The position numbers were made by a program, and so were the translations under genes. This document shows, one piece after another, positions 53,014-61,826 of a stretch of DNA of 64,000 nucleotides. The notes beneath the pieces were generated by a model. It did no database searches. It worked only from the letters and a program-made list of their open reading frames with translations, and was not told the DNA's origin. The DNA is from Hymenobacter sp. 15J16-1T3B (lineage in GTDB: Bacteria; Bacteroidota; Bacteroidia; Cytophagales; Hymenobacteraceae), in the NCBI RefSeq assembly GCF_020711235.1, contig NZ_JAJFAV010000020.1, positions 46,644 to 110,643 on the forward strand. The letters run 5' to 3'. Position 1 is the stretch's first letter. Each line of letters opens with the position of its first letter.

Positions 53014-54816
53014 TTACTGCAGCGGATCGAAGGAGCCGCCCCAGCCGCCGTTGTTCTGCACAATCAGCGGGTTGTTGGTGATGGCCGCTTGCGGAATGGG
53101 CATGAAGTAGTAGTTCGACGACCAGTTGAGGAAGTTGCTGTCCAGGTTCTTCGTGTCGATGGTGAAGTAGTTGGTGTAAACCTGGTCGAGGTCGAGGTTG
53201 TCGCGGGTCGTGGCAAAATTCGAGGGCGCGGTGGCGTTCAGCTTGATGGTCACGCCCTGGCGCTTCTTGTTGTTAATCACGGTCTCAAACTTCTTCCAGC
53301 GGCGCAGGTCCCAGAACCGCTTGCCCTCGTAGGCCAGCTCGATCTGCCGCTCGTAGAGGATGGCGTCGAACATCTGGGCGCGGTTCATGCCCGTTTGCAG
53401 GCCGTAGTTGCCGTCGGCGTTTTCGATGCCGGCGCGCTGGCGGATGGCCTTGAGCTGGTCCATGGCCTCGGAGAGGCGGTTGACGCCGGCGGCGGCTTCG
53501 GCCAGGTTCAGCAGCACTTCGGCGTAGCGGATTTCAATCCAGTCGGTGCCCACGTACTGGGCGTCGCCGGCGGCCACGGAGGTGTTGATGGCCTTGCGCA
53601 GGTAGAAGCCGGTCGAGCTGGCGCGGGTTTCCACGCTGGTGGTGCCGGCCGTGTTGTAGTACGTCCAGATCTTGTAGCTCGAGTTGCCGTTGAGCGGCCA
53701 GCTGGCGCCGTTGTAGGCAATGGTTTTGGCGAAGCGCGGGTCGCGGTTCTTGTAGAACAGCTGGCGGTTGTAGGTGTAGCGGCCGGTTTCGGTGATTTTT
53801 TTGCCGTCCAGCATGGGGTAGGCCTGCACCAGGTCCCAGGTGGGCTGGTTCGAGCCGCCGCCGGTGCCGGTGTACGAGGGCCGGGTGGCGTTGTCGTAGC
53901 CGTTGTTTTTCTTGGTCTGGTCGCCGGTCGAGTTGTTGAAGCCGGTCACCATCACGGCCTCGGGGTTGTTCACTTCCGAGAACCACAGTTGGTCGTAGGA
54001 GGCGTGCAGGCCGAAGCCGGCGGTGGTCAGGGCGTTTTTGGCCGCGATGCTCGCGTCGTAGGCGGCCTGCCACTTGCTCTGGTCGTCGGAGGGGTTAAAC
54101 TGCGGGCTGGCGGCGTAGAGCAGGGTGCGGGCTTTCATGGCCAGGGCCGCGCCGCGGGTGATGCGGCCCCAGTCGGCCGAAGTAGCCCACTTGCCGGGCA
54201 GGAACATGGCGGCCGAGTCCAGGTCGCTCACGATCTGGCGGAAGGTTTCGGTGGTGGTGTTGCGGGGCAGGAAAGCCGCCTCGCGGGCTTCGGCGCCCAC
54301 CGCGTTCTGGGGCTTGAGCACCAGCGGCACCCCGCCGTAGAGGCGCACCAGATCGAAGTAGCGCCAAGCGCGGAAGAAGTACGCCTGGGCCAGCAGGCGG
54401 TTCTTCGATTTCGGCGCGATGCTGCCGTTGCGCACCGCCACCAAGTACATGTTGATGGTGCGGATCTTGCCGTAGTTGTTGGAGGCGTTCAGGGCCGTGC
54501 CGAAGTCGCCTACGTCGTTGGCGGTCAGCGAGCCGTCGGTCTGGAAGAATTTGCTGTTTCCGGCGGCCTCCTCCGAGAGGATGCTGGGGTTGGTGGCGCC
54601 CATCGTGCCGTTGCCCGCCGTGCTCTGCCCAAACCAGGTCGGCAGGTTCTGGTCGTAGATGTAGTCGACGTTGAGCTTGGCCAGGGTCGAGTCGTTGTAG
54701 ATCAGCTTCTCGTCGATGGAGCCCAGGTTGGTTTTATCCAGCGCGTCGTCGCAGCTGGTGAGGGTGCCGAACAAGGCCAAACCGGCCGCCAGCGCAGGGT
54801 AAAAGGTGCGTTTCAT
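53014..54816 (-). CDS. susD: SusD/RagB-family glycan-binding lipoprotein
   Basis: A 600-residue surface lipoprotein. The signal peptide ends GTLTSCDDALD, with lipidation on Cys22. Helical SusD features include AQAYFFRAWRYFDLVRLYGGVPLVLKP near 145-170 and the C-terminal ILYERQIELAYEGKRFWDLRRWK, both hallmarks of the RagB/SusD fold. It forms the lid of the SusC channel and captures oligosaccharides at the cell surface. It starts 14 bases after the SusC stop codon. The glycan bound is inferred from the neighbouring enzymes to be pectic. Confidence 0.95.
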   Translation of the reverse strand: MKRTFYPALAAGLALFGTLTSCDDALDKTNLGSIDEKLIYNDSTLAKLNVDYIYDQNLPTWFGQSTAGNGTMGATNPSILSEEAAGNSKFFQTDGSLTANDVGDFGTALNASNNYGKIRTINMYLVAVRNGSIAPKSKNRLLAQAYFFRAWRYFDLVRLYGGVPLVLKPQNAVGAEAREAAFLPRNTTTETFRQIVSDLDSAAMFLPGKWATSADWGRITRGAALAMKARTLLYAASPQFNPSDDQSKWQAAYDASIAAKNALTTAGFGLHASYDQLWFSEVNNPEAVMVTGFNNSTGDQTKKNNGYDNATRPSYTGTGGGSNQPTWDLVQAYPMLDGKKITETGRYTYNRQLFYKNRDPRFAKTIAYNGASWPLNGNSSYKIWTYYNTAGTTSVETRASSTGFYLRKAINTSVAAGDAQYVGTDWIEIRYAEVLLNLAEAAAGVNRLSEAMDQLKAIRQRAGIENADGNYGLQTGMNRAQMFDAILYERQIELAYEGKRFWDLRRWKKFETVINNKKRQGVTIKLNATAPSNFATTRDNLDLDQVYTNYFTIDTKNLDSNFLNWSSNYYFMPIPQAAITNNPLIVQNNGGWGGSFDPLQ

Positions 54817-54830
54817 GGGAATGGCAGGGG

Positions 54831-57800
54831 TTACAGGCCGAGGTTTAGGCCCAGCGACATGGAGCGCAGGGTGGGGTAGGTCGAGTAATCACCCGAGTAG
54901 ACCTTGTAGTCGTAGGGGTTGTAGAAGTTCAGCGGGTTGATGGCCACGAAGTACACGCGCAGGCTGCTGATGCCGGCTTTGTTGACCAGCGCCGTCGGGA
55001 AGGAGTACGACACGTTGGCGTTGCGCATACCGGCCGAGAACGAGCTGCGGAACCAGAAGTCCGAGGCCACGTTGTAGGTGTCCTTGTAGAGCGGGTTCGG
55101 GTACTGGGCGTTCGGGGTGGCTTCCGTCCAGTGGTCGGCCCAGAAGGCCGGGCGGTTGGCCGTCAGCGTGGCCTGCGAGCGGGCCGTCGACTCCACCATG
55201 TCCTGCCCGCCGAAGGAGGCGCCCATCGTCGCCGACACGCTCAGCCCCTTCCACGTAATCGAGGGGTTGAAGCCCACGGAGTAGTGGTTGCTGGCCTTTT
55301 TGGTCAGGTACTGCATGTCGTTGTCGTCGATGATGCCGTCGGGGCCGGCAAATTCGCCGGTGGCCGTGTTCAGCGGGCCGCGCACATCTTCGTAGTTCAG
55401 CATGCCCGGCTTGGGCGCCAGGCCGTAGATCTTGTAGCCCGGGTGGTCGGCCATCCAAGCCGTCACTTCTTCCTGCGAGCGGAACATGCCGATGTTGTGC
55501 AGGCCCAGGACGCCCCGGTCGCTGGATTTGCCGGTCGGGTCGAGGTAGGTGCCGAGCTTGGCTCTTTCCACGTCCACCAGGATGTTCTTGTTGTCGTTCC
55601 AGGCGAAGAAGGTGCTCAGCTTGTAGCTCAGGTCCGAGCCCACGCGGCCGCCGTAACCCACCGAGAGTTCGTAGCCGAAGGTGTTGACGCGGGCGTAGTT
55701 TTCCGAGGGCACCGACGCGCCGATCAGCAGCGGCACCGAGCTGCTGAGCGCCGTCAGCATGTTGTAGTGCTTGTTGCGGTAGCCGTCAGCCGTGACGGTG
55801 AGGCGGTTTTCCAGGAAGGCCATGTCCAGGCCCAGGTTGTACTTGTTCACGTCGTCCCACTGCACGAAGGGGTTGGCCATCGTGTTGTTGGGGGTGATGA
55901 CCAAGCCGCGGTCGGTATTGCCGCCGAACACGGCTGCCTTGCCCGTCTGCAGCGCGTAGCTGGTCTGCCACTGGTAGGCCTTGGTGGCGTCGCCGCCCAT
56001 GTGGGCCGCCGACGCGCGGATTTTGAAGAGGTTGACGAAGTTGATGTTGTCGCGGAAGAAGCCTTCCTCCGACATCACCCAGCCCACCGACAGCGAGGGG
56101 AACGTGCCCCAGCGGTACTTCGGCGCAAAGTTCGTGGACCCGTCGCGGCGCACGGCAAACTCCAGCAAGTACTTGTTGGCGAAGCCGTAGTTGATGCGGC
56201 CGGCCATCGACACCAGCCCGTTTTCCGTCTGCGTTTCCGAGGTCGTCTGCGTGCCCGTGGCGTAGCGCATGTCGTCCAGGCCGCCCACGATGGCGCCCTC
56301 CGCCATGGCCGCTACCGCGTCGGCGTGCACTTCCGACTGCTCGTAGAAGGCAATGGCCGATACGTGGTGCTTGCCGAAGTCGCGGTCGAAGGTCAGGTAG
56401 CCGTTCAGCTGGTAGCTGTCGTAGTAGCCGGGGTTGAGGCGCACCCGGTCCCCGTTGTTGAGCGTCACCATCTTCACGATGTCGCCCCCGTAGATGTGCT
56501 TGTTCTGGCCCAGCATCGAGAACTGGTACACGTTGTACTTCGTCCCGTACTGCTTGCCGAAGGTGTTGTCCATCGTCTTGCCGAACAGGCCGCGCACCTT
56601 CAGGCCCTTCACCCAGGGCAGCTCGTAGTCCACATTGGCCGTCAGGTTCAGGCCGGTGCCGCGCGTGGCGGTGTAGTTGTTCGAGTTCTGGACTTCGAAG
56701 AAGTGGAAGGCGTCGACGGTGTTGACGTTGCTCGCGTTGGAGAGCAGCACCGGCAGGCCGTTGACGTAAGGCTGGTTGAACTGCGGCGTGTACAGCAAGG
56801 AACGCATGTCGTTTTCGGCGTTTTCCCCCCCTTGCTTGAGGTAGTACATGCGCTTGTTCGACAAGTCGCCGCTGATGGCCACGGCCACTTTCAGGCCCTT
56901 GGTCACGTTCATGTCGGCGCTGGCGCGGAAGGTCCACTTGTCCGACTTGATGTTGCGGAAGTTCGCGTCCTGGCCGGTGTAGGTCACGCCGGCGAAGAAG
57001 GTGGCGCGGTCCGTGCCCCCGCTCACGTTCAGCGCGTGGCGCATCACCAGCGAGGGTTTCCAGGCCTCTTTGAGCCAGTTGTAGTTGTTGCCCGCGAAGT
57101 AGTCCAGCTCATCGGGCGTGTAGATGAGCGGGTCGTTGGGCAGTTTGCCGTTGGTGTAGTTCAGGTCGTTCAGGTAGGTGGCCTGCTGCAGACCCGTCAT
57201 CATCGAGGGCAGGCGCACGGCGTCGGTCACGCCCAGCGAGGTGCTGTAGCTGAATTTCGGCACGCCGGCTTTGCCGCGCTTGGTCGTCACCACCACCACG
57301 CCTTGGCTGGAGCGGGCGCCGTAAATGGCCGCGGCCGCGTCTTTCAGGACGGAAATGGCCTCCACTTCCGAGGCGTCGAGCAGGTTGAAGTCCTCCTCGG
57401 TGCGCACCACGTTGTCGATAACGAAGAGCGGGCGCAGCGTGCCGCCGTCCTTGGAGAGCAGCTGGGGGTTGCGGATGGTAATGGCGCCCGGTTCGCCGGG
57501 GCGGCTGGTGCCACCCGATACCGACACGCCCGGCAGCTGGCCCTGAATGGCCGTCGAGAGCGAGCCGACGGGCAAATCCTGCACCTTCTGCATGTCCACC
57601 GGGGCCACGGCGCCGGTCAGGCTGATCTTGCTCTGCGTGCCGTAGCCCACCACCACCACTTCGTTCAGCGAGGACGTCTCGTCCTGCAGCGTCACGTCGA
57701 TGGTGCTGCGGCCGCCCACCGCAATTTCCTGCTTGGTGAAGCCCACCGAGCTGATAACCAGCGTTTCGTTGCCGGTGGGCAGGTTGATGCGAAACACGCC

Positions 57801-58058
57801 TTGCGCGTCGGTCGAGGTGCCGGTCGTCGTGCCTTTCAGCACCACGCTCGCCCCGGGAATGGGGCTGCCCTTGGCGTCGCGCACCGTGCCGGTCACGTTC
57901 ACGTTGATCTGCGCATCGGTCGTGGATGCGGGCGGGGTGGTGGGCGTGCCCGTGGCGGCCGCGGCCACCTGGGCCCCGGCCAGCAGACCGCTCAGCAGGG
58001 CGCCGGCCAGGCGCGGGGCGCCACCGGGCGCGGGAAGCGTGGGTAAAAGGTTCTTCAT
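54831..58058 (-). CDS. susC: SusC/RagA-family TonB-linked outer-membrane transporter
   Basis: A 1075-residue outer-membrane protein. After the signal peptide comes a carboxypeptidase-like domain (VTGTVRDAKGSPIPGASVVLKG, about 55-140), the VGYGTQSKISLTGAV TonB-box-like and plug region (LQGQ-like AIQGQLPGVSVSGGT, PLFVIDNVVRTEEDFN), then a 22-strand barrel ending YSTYPTLRSMSLGLNLGL. It imports oligosaccharides using TonB energy together with SusD. Fifty-five bases separate it from the DUF3826 gene upstream, so DUF3826, SusC and SusD look like one operon. Confidence 0.95.
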   Translation of the reverse strand: MKNLLPTLPAPGGAPRLAGALLSGLLAGAQVAAAATGTPTTPPASTTDAQINVNVTGTVRDAKGSPIPGASVVLKGTTTGTSTDAQGVFRINLPTGNETLVISSVGFTKQEIAVGGRSTIDVTLQDETSSLNEVVVVGYGTQSKISLTGAVAPVDMQKVQDLPVGSLSTAIQGQLPGVSVSGGTSRPGEPGAITIRNPQLLSKDGGTLRPLFVIDNVVRTEEDFNLLDASEVEAISVLKDAAAAIYGARSSQGVVVVTTKRGKAGVPKFSYSTSLGVTDAVRLPSMMTGLQQATYLNDLNYTNGKLPNDPLIYTPDELDYFAGNNYNWLKEAWKPSLVMRHALNVSGGTDRATFFAGVTYTGQDANFRNIKSDKWTFRASADMNVTKGLKVAVAISGDLSNKRMYYLKQGGENAENDMRSLLYTPQFNQPYVNGLPVLLSNASNVNTVDAFHFFEVQNSNNYTATRGTGLNLTANVDYELPWVKGLKVRGLFGKTMDNTFGKQYGTKYNVYQFSMLGQNKHIYGGDIVKMVTLNNGDRVRLNPGYYDSYQLNGYLTFDRDFGKHHVSAIAFYEQSEVHADAVAAMAEGAIVGGLDDMRYATGTQTTSETQTENGLVSMAGRINYGFANKYLLEFAVRRDGSTNFAPKYRWGTFPSLSVGWVMSEEGFFRDNINFVNLFKIRASAAHMGGDATKAYQWQTSYALQTGKAAVFGGNTDRGLVITPNNTMANPFVQWDDVNKYNLGLDMAFLENRLTVTADGYRNKHYNMLTALSSSVPLLIGASVPSENYARVNTFGYELSVGYGGRVGSDLSYKLSTFFAWNDNKNILVDVERAKLGTYLDPTGKSSDRGVLGLHNIGMFRSQEEVTAWMADHPGYKIYGLAPKPGMLNYEDVRGPLNTATGEFAGPDGIIDDNDMQYLTKKASNHYSVGFNPSITWKGLSVSATMGASFGGQDMVESTARSQATLTANRPAFWADHWTEATPNAQYPNPLYKDTYNVASDFWFRSSFSAGMRNANVSYSFPTALVNKAGISSLRVYFVAINPLNFYNPYDYKVYSGDYSTYPTLRSMSLGLNLGL

Positions 58059-58113
58059 ATCTAGGTTGGTGTGTGGGAAAGCAGTGGGAGTGTCGGGGGA
58101 GGAGGTGGGGAGC

Positions 58114-58806
58114 TTACTGGCCCTGGGCGTCGGCGGCTGCGCGCTGGCGCCGGGCTTCCCAGTCCTTACCGGCCTGCTTCATATCGATGCCGGCGGCGGA
58201 TAGGTAGTTGTTGATTTTGCCTTTGTACTTGCCAAACCAGGCGTGCTTTTGCTCCGAGGTGCCGGCGTCCATGGCCTTTTCGCGGGCCTCGGTCAGCCAC
58301 GTCAGGATCTGGGCTTTCTGCGCCTCCGTCAGGGTGGGCAGCATGTCGTTGTAGGCCCGCACGGTGATGGGCAGCACGCCGTAGGTCAGCCCGTCCTTCA
58401 CCTGGTCGATCTGCGCCGGCGAGAGGTGGCGCCCCAGCTGGGCGAGGAACTTGGGGTGCTGCTTGTCCAGGGCCGCGGTGGTTTCGGCCTCGATTTTCTC
58501 GGTTTCGGCCTTCTTGGTGGCCTCGTCCGGGTTCTGGGCTTTCAGGGCGGCCAGGCGGGTTTTGCGCGCTTCGTGAATGTCGTTCAGGGCCCGGTACTGC
58601 GCCACAATGGCGTCGCGCACCTTGCTGGTTTTGCCCGGCTTCAGCCCGTCGAGCTTGGCCACAATTTTGTCGGCGCGCTCGGTAATGGTGCGGGTGTAGG
58701 CGGCTTCCTTGGATTCGGTTTGCGCCGGGGCCGGGGCCTGCGCCAGGGCAGCAGAGCCGGTGGTCAGCAGAGCGGCAACGAGCAAACTTCTGAGCAAGAG
58801 ATTCAT
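58114..58806 (-). CDS. Secreted DUF3826 protein
   Basis: A 230-residue exported helical protein with signal peptide MNLLLRSLLVAALLTTGSAALA. The C-terminal part HAWFGKYKGKINNYLSAAGID is the DUF3826 signature; the middle (TLTEAQKAQILTWLTEAREKAMD) is strongly helical. No catalytic residues are evident. DUF3826 genes recur in pectin-related loci of Bacteroidota but no activity is established. Here it is the first gene of the SusC/SusD operon, right behind the promoter with motif C. Confidence 0.85.
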   Translation of the reverse strand: MNLLLRSLLVAALLTTGSAALAQAPAPAQTESKEAAYTRTITERADKIVAKLDGLKPGKTSKVRDAIVAQYRALNDIHEARKTRLAALKAQNPDEATKKAETEKIEAETTAALDKQHPKFLAQLGRHLSPAQIDQVKDGLTYGVLPITVRAYNDMLPTLTEAQKAQILTWLTEAREKAMDAGTSEQKHAWFGKYKGKINNYLSAAGIDMKQAGKDWEARRQRAAADAQGQ

Positions 58807-58817
58807 GAGCGGGTGGT

Positions 58818-58850
58818 AACTACTAGAGTGGGACCAAATTACTAGTAGTT
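58818..58850 (-). promoter_or_regulatory. Inverted repeat across the -7 region of the SusC/SusD operon
   Basis: AACTACTAG (minus strand) and CTAGTAGTT form a perfect 9-bp inverted repeat with a 15-base spacer that contains TAATTTG, a -7-like element missing one spacer base. It ends 11 bases before the start codon. It could be an operator or a leader hairpin. Confidence 0.4.
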
Positions 58851-58882
58851 CAGACCGGCGGAATACAGCTTTTAACCAACTT

Positions 58883-58900
58883 ATTGTACAATGTTGTCAT
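58883..58900 (-). promoter_or_regulatory. Shared regulatory motif, copy C (SusC/SusD operon)
   Basis: Minus-strand ATGACAACATTGTACAAT, 76 bases before the DUF3826 start and about 43 bases before a -7-like element. It lies in the 395-base gap 58807-59201; the rest of that gap (58920-59190) shows no gene or clear signal. Confidence 0.6.
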
Positions 58901-59201
58901 GCCTCCGGACGCCGGGCCGTTTTGCGGGTAATATCCGTCAACCAAGGCCCGTGGCGGCCCCTCCCGCCTTCGTAGCGTAAGTTTACTCCGGCCGCCCATT
59001 AGGGAACAGCTGATTGGTCTTAATAGGGCTTATTACTGGCTGAATAGCAGATTTTTATAGCTAAAACGTAAAGCCGTACTGGCGGCGCCGCGGCCGAACC
59101 AGCCACCGGCGCGACCCGCAACCGGTAAGCCCTTACTCACCGACAACATGCTAGAGTGGGCGCAGGGTAGGGCGAGCCAGCCGGCTTGCGCTTATTCTAT
59201 A

Positions 59202-60107
59202 TTATATAGGCTGAAAGATGGACTTCAGGTACGCCGTGTTGGCCCCAAAATTCTTCTTCACGTTGCGCGGGTCGTTGGCGTCGCGCGAGCGTTCAATCAC
59301 CAGCCAGCCCTGCCAGCCCATGTCGGCCAGGGTCTGCTTGACCTTGTTCATGTCCAGCCGCGGGTTGTTTTGCAGCCACACGCCGTCGTCGTCGGTGCAG
59401 TGAATCTGGCAGATGCGCTTGCGGCCCAGGGTGCGCAGCTCCTGGTGCAGGTCGCGGCCGTTCTTGAGCGGGTTGGAGAAGTTGAAGTAGATCCGCACGT
59501 GCTTCGAGCCGATGTCGCGGAGCAGCTGCACCTCGCCGGCCGCGTCCAGCGCCGTCTCGATGCCGATGACTACGCCCGCTTTCTGGGCCATCTTGCCCAC
59601 CACCTTCAGGCGCTCCACAATGGCAGGGCGCAGCTCGGGGTTCTTCACCAGGTCGCCCTGGTTGCCCAGGGGCAGAAACCCCACCTTCACGCCCATCAGC
59701 TTCATCGTGTCGATGCAGTCCTGCACCATGCGCTCATACGTGGGGCGCGTGGCGAAGGACTGGGCGTAGAAGCCCGTCATGGCCAGGGAGCAGATTTCCA
59801 GGTTCAGCTCCTTGGCTTTGTCGAGAAACTGCTGGCGGATTTCGGGCTTGCTGAGCTGGCTGTCGAAGGTGTCGCGGTTGCCCAGCCCGCCCATGTCCAC
59901 CTCCACGCCGTCGGCGCCAATGTCCTTGGTGAGCTGCAAGGCGCCGAGCTTCTGTCGCTTCAGAATCATCAGATCCACCACGGCAATCTTGTAGGTAAGC
60001 TTGCGGGGCTTGCCGAAGGCGGTCAGCGGGCGGGGCAGCAGCAAGGCACCGGCCGCCAGCAGGCTGGTGGCGAGAAAGTCGCGGCGGGAGAGGGGGGCAG
60101 ATGGCAT
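59202..60107 (-). CDS. Tat-exported sugar isomerase/epimerase-like TIM-barrel protein
   Basis: A 301-residue protein. ATG at 60107 is chosen since it yields a twin-arginine signal (PLSRRDFLATSLLAAGALLLP). The AP-endonuclease-2-like barrel shows IGADGVEVDMGG, NLEICSLAMTGFYAQ, IGIETALDAAG, KRICQIHCTDDDG and a final GWQGWLVIERSRDAND, with acidic and His residues that normally hold a divalent metal. Such secreted members accompany polysaccharide loci, and their reactions are mostly unknown. Seventy-seven bases separate it from the esterase gene upstream, so they are likely co-transcribed. Confidence 0.82.
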   Translation of the reverse strand: MPSAPLSRRDFLATSLLAAGALLLPRPLTAFGKPRKLTYKIAVVDLMILKRQKLGALQLTKDIGADGVEVDMGGLGNRDTFDSQLSKPEIRQQFLDKAKELNLEICSLAMTGFYAQSFATRPTYERMVQDCIDTMKLMGVKVGFLPLGNQGDLVKNPELRPAIVERLKVVGKMAQKAGVVIGIETALDAAGEVQLLRDIGSKHVRIYFNFSNPLKNGRDLHQELRTLGRKRICQIHCTDDDGVWLQNNPRLDMNKVKQTLADMGWQGWLVIERSRDANDPRNVKKNFGANTAYLKSIFQPI

Positions 60108-60184
60108 GGCAGGGGCGCGAAGCGCGGCTTCGCGTAGGGTGGAACGGAAAGCAGGGCCGAAAGCGGCGCGCAGGGCGGGGCCGG

Positions 60185-61645
60185 CTAGCGGCGGAACGAT
60201 ACCCCGGCGGCCGTTTCGGGCGCGGGTTTGTCGGTGCGGAAGGGGCGGGCCGGCAGGCCCCGGTCGGAAAACAGGTTGGGCTGCGCCGCTTCGTGCCAAG
60301 CGAAGCGCACCGCCGCCGGCCGGGCCACGCCGGGCGCCGTCACCAGCACCCGCCGGCCTTTGATGCGGGCCTGCGCCGGCACAAACACGCCGTCGGCGCC
60401 GGCCACGGTGAAGCCGGTCAGCGGCTGCCCGTCCCGGCTGACGAGGTGGCCTTGCAAGGGCTGAAAGCTAATTTCGGCGGTCGGGCCCTTCACGTGCAGG
60501 CTGCGAAACACCGGTCCGTGGGCGGCCACCGCGCGCCGGCCGTAGGTGTCGTGCAGGGCTAGGTACGCCAGGCGCCGGCCGATCTGCCATTTGTAGGGCG
60601 GGTGAATGTCGTCGAGCTTGGTCACCAGGTCGGTGGCGACAATCAAGTCCGTGCGCGGCACCTGCGCCAGCACCGCCTCCTGGGCTTCCCAGAACAGCGG
60701 CAGCGTTTCGGGCGTCAGCGGCTGCTTGGGCTCCTTCGATTCGGAGTACTTGAACGGAGCCAGCTGCACGTAGTAAAACGGCAGCGCGGCATCCTGCCAA
60801 GCCGCGCGCCAGCTTTCGATGAGCGTGCGCATTTTGTGGGTGTAGGAGCTGGTTTCGGCCAGAAAGCAGTTCGACTCGCCCTGGTACCAGCAGAAGCCGC
60901 GCAGGGCAAAGGGCACCAGCGGCCGGATCATGGGCTCGTAGAACTTGCCCGGGTCGCCGCCCACGGGCTGCTGGTAGTAGGAGTCGGCCCGGAAAGCAGC
61001 CTCGCTGATCCAGGGCTCGATGCGGCTGCCGGGCACGGCCGAGCTGATGACGCCCACCGGCACGCCCAGCTGCCGCTGCAGCTCCTGCGCGAAGAAATAG
61101 GCCGGCGCCGAAAACGCGCGCAGCGCCGAATCCTGCGCGATGCTCCAGCCCCGGTGCAGGGAGTCGGGCTTGGCCAGCTCCTTGCGGTTGACCAGGAAAA
61201 TGCGGATTTGCGGGTTGTGGGCGCGCTCCAGCTCGGTCAGCGGGTTGGGCTCGGGCTGGGGCGGCACGGTCACCTTGCTGTTCTTGCGCATGGTGTATTC
61301 CATGTTCGACTGCCCCGAGCACAGCCAGACCTCGCCCACCAGCACCTCGCGCAGGCGGATTTCATTGGTGCCGCGCACGGTTAGCTCGGCGCCAACGCCG
61401 CTGGCTTTGAGCGGGGCCAGAGTAATTCGCCAGCTGCCGTCGGCCGCCGCGGTGGTGCGCTGCTGCTGCCCGCCAAACTGTACCGTCACCGCCTCGCCGG
61501 GCGCGGCCGTACCCCAAATCGGCACCGGCTTCTCGCGCTGCAGCACCATGCCGTGGCCCAATACCCGCGGCAGCTGCACCCGCGCCTGGGCGGCGGGGGC
61601 CGTTAGGGCGAGCAGGGAAAGCAGGGCGAACGGGCGCAGGAGCAT
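60185..61645 (-). CDS. Secreted sialate O-acetylesterase-type SGNH esterase (second copy)
   Basis: A 486-residue exported esterase. ATG at 61645 gives the signal MLLRPFALLSLLALTAPAAQA. Family motifs: nucleophile in LCSGQSNMEYTM, ISSAVPGSRIEPWI, LRGFCWYQGESNCF, and the DDIHPPYKW Asp/His site. Its order of domains matches the paralogue at 25317 but similarity is only moderate, so the two may serve different acetylated positions on the glycan. Confidence 0.87.
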   Translation of the reverse strand: MLLRPFALLSLLALTAPAAQARVQLPRVLGHGMVLQREKPVPIWGTAAPGEAVTVQFGGQQQRTTAAADGSWRITLAPLKASGVGAELTVRGTNEIRLREVLVGEVWLCSGQSNMEYTMRKNSKVTVPPQPEPNPLTELERAHNPQIRIFLVNRKELAKPDSLHRGWSIAQDSALRAFSAPAYFFAQELQRQLGVPVGVISSAVPGSRIEPWISEAAFRADSYYQQPVGGDPGKFYEPMIRPLVPFALRGFCWYQGESNCFLAETSSYTHKMRTLIESWRAAWQDAALPFYYVQLAPFKYSESKEPKQPLTPETLPLFWEAQEAVLAQVPRTDLIVATDLVTKLDDIHPPYKWQIGRRLAYLALHDTYGRRAVAAHGPVFRSLHVKGPTAEISFQPLQGHLVSRDGQPLTGFTVAGADGVFVPAQARIKGRRVLVTAPGVARPAAVRFAWHEAAQPNLFSDRGLPARPFRTDKPAPETAAGVSFRR

Positions 61646-61682
61646 GGAATGGAGGGAATGCAGGAAAGAGGTCAAAAAAGAA

Positions 61683-61790
61683 CGTCATGCTGAGCGCAGT
61701 CGAAGCATCTCGCGTGCTGACTCCGGATAGCAACGCAATGATTGGTGTTACTATCCGGCGAGATTCCTCGACTTCGCCCGGAATGACGTT
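61683..61790. repeat. Inverted intergenic repeat (family 2, mixed subtype)
   Basis: Left arm CGTCATGCTGAGCGCAGTCG then AAGCATCTCGCGTGCTGA; right arm GCGAGATTCCTCGACTTCGC ending GGAATGACGTTC. It lies between the pectate lyase stop and the esterase start. Confidence 0.75.
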
Positions 61791-61826
61791 CTGGTGGGCG
61801 TGTTCCGATTGAAGCCGCGCCGCTGC

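Noticed and set aside
55131..58046. Plus-strand reading frame of 971 codons opposite SusC
   Set aside because: Antisense to an unmistakable SusC gene and compositionally a shadow, with no domain features.
8561..61790. CRISPR array made of the repeated intergenic sequences
   Set aside because: The repeats are scattered singly or in inverted pairs between genes, with no regular spacing, spacers or cas genes.
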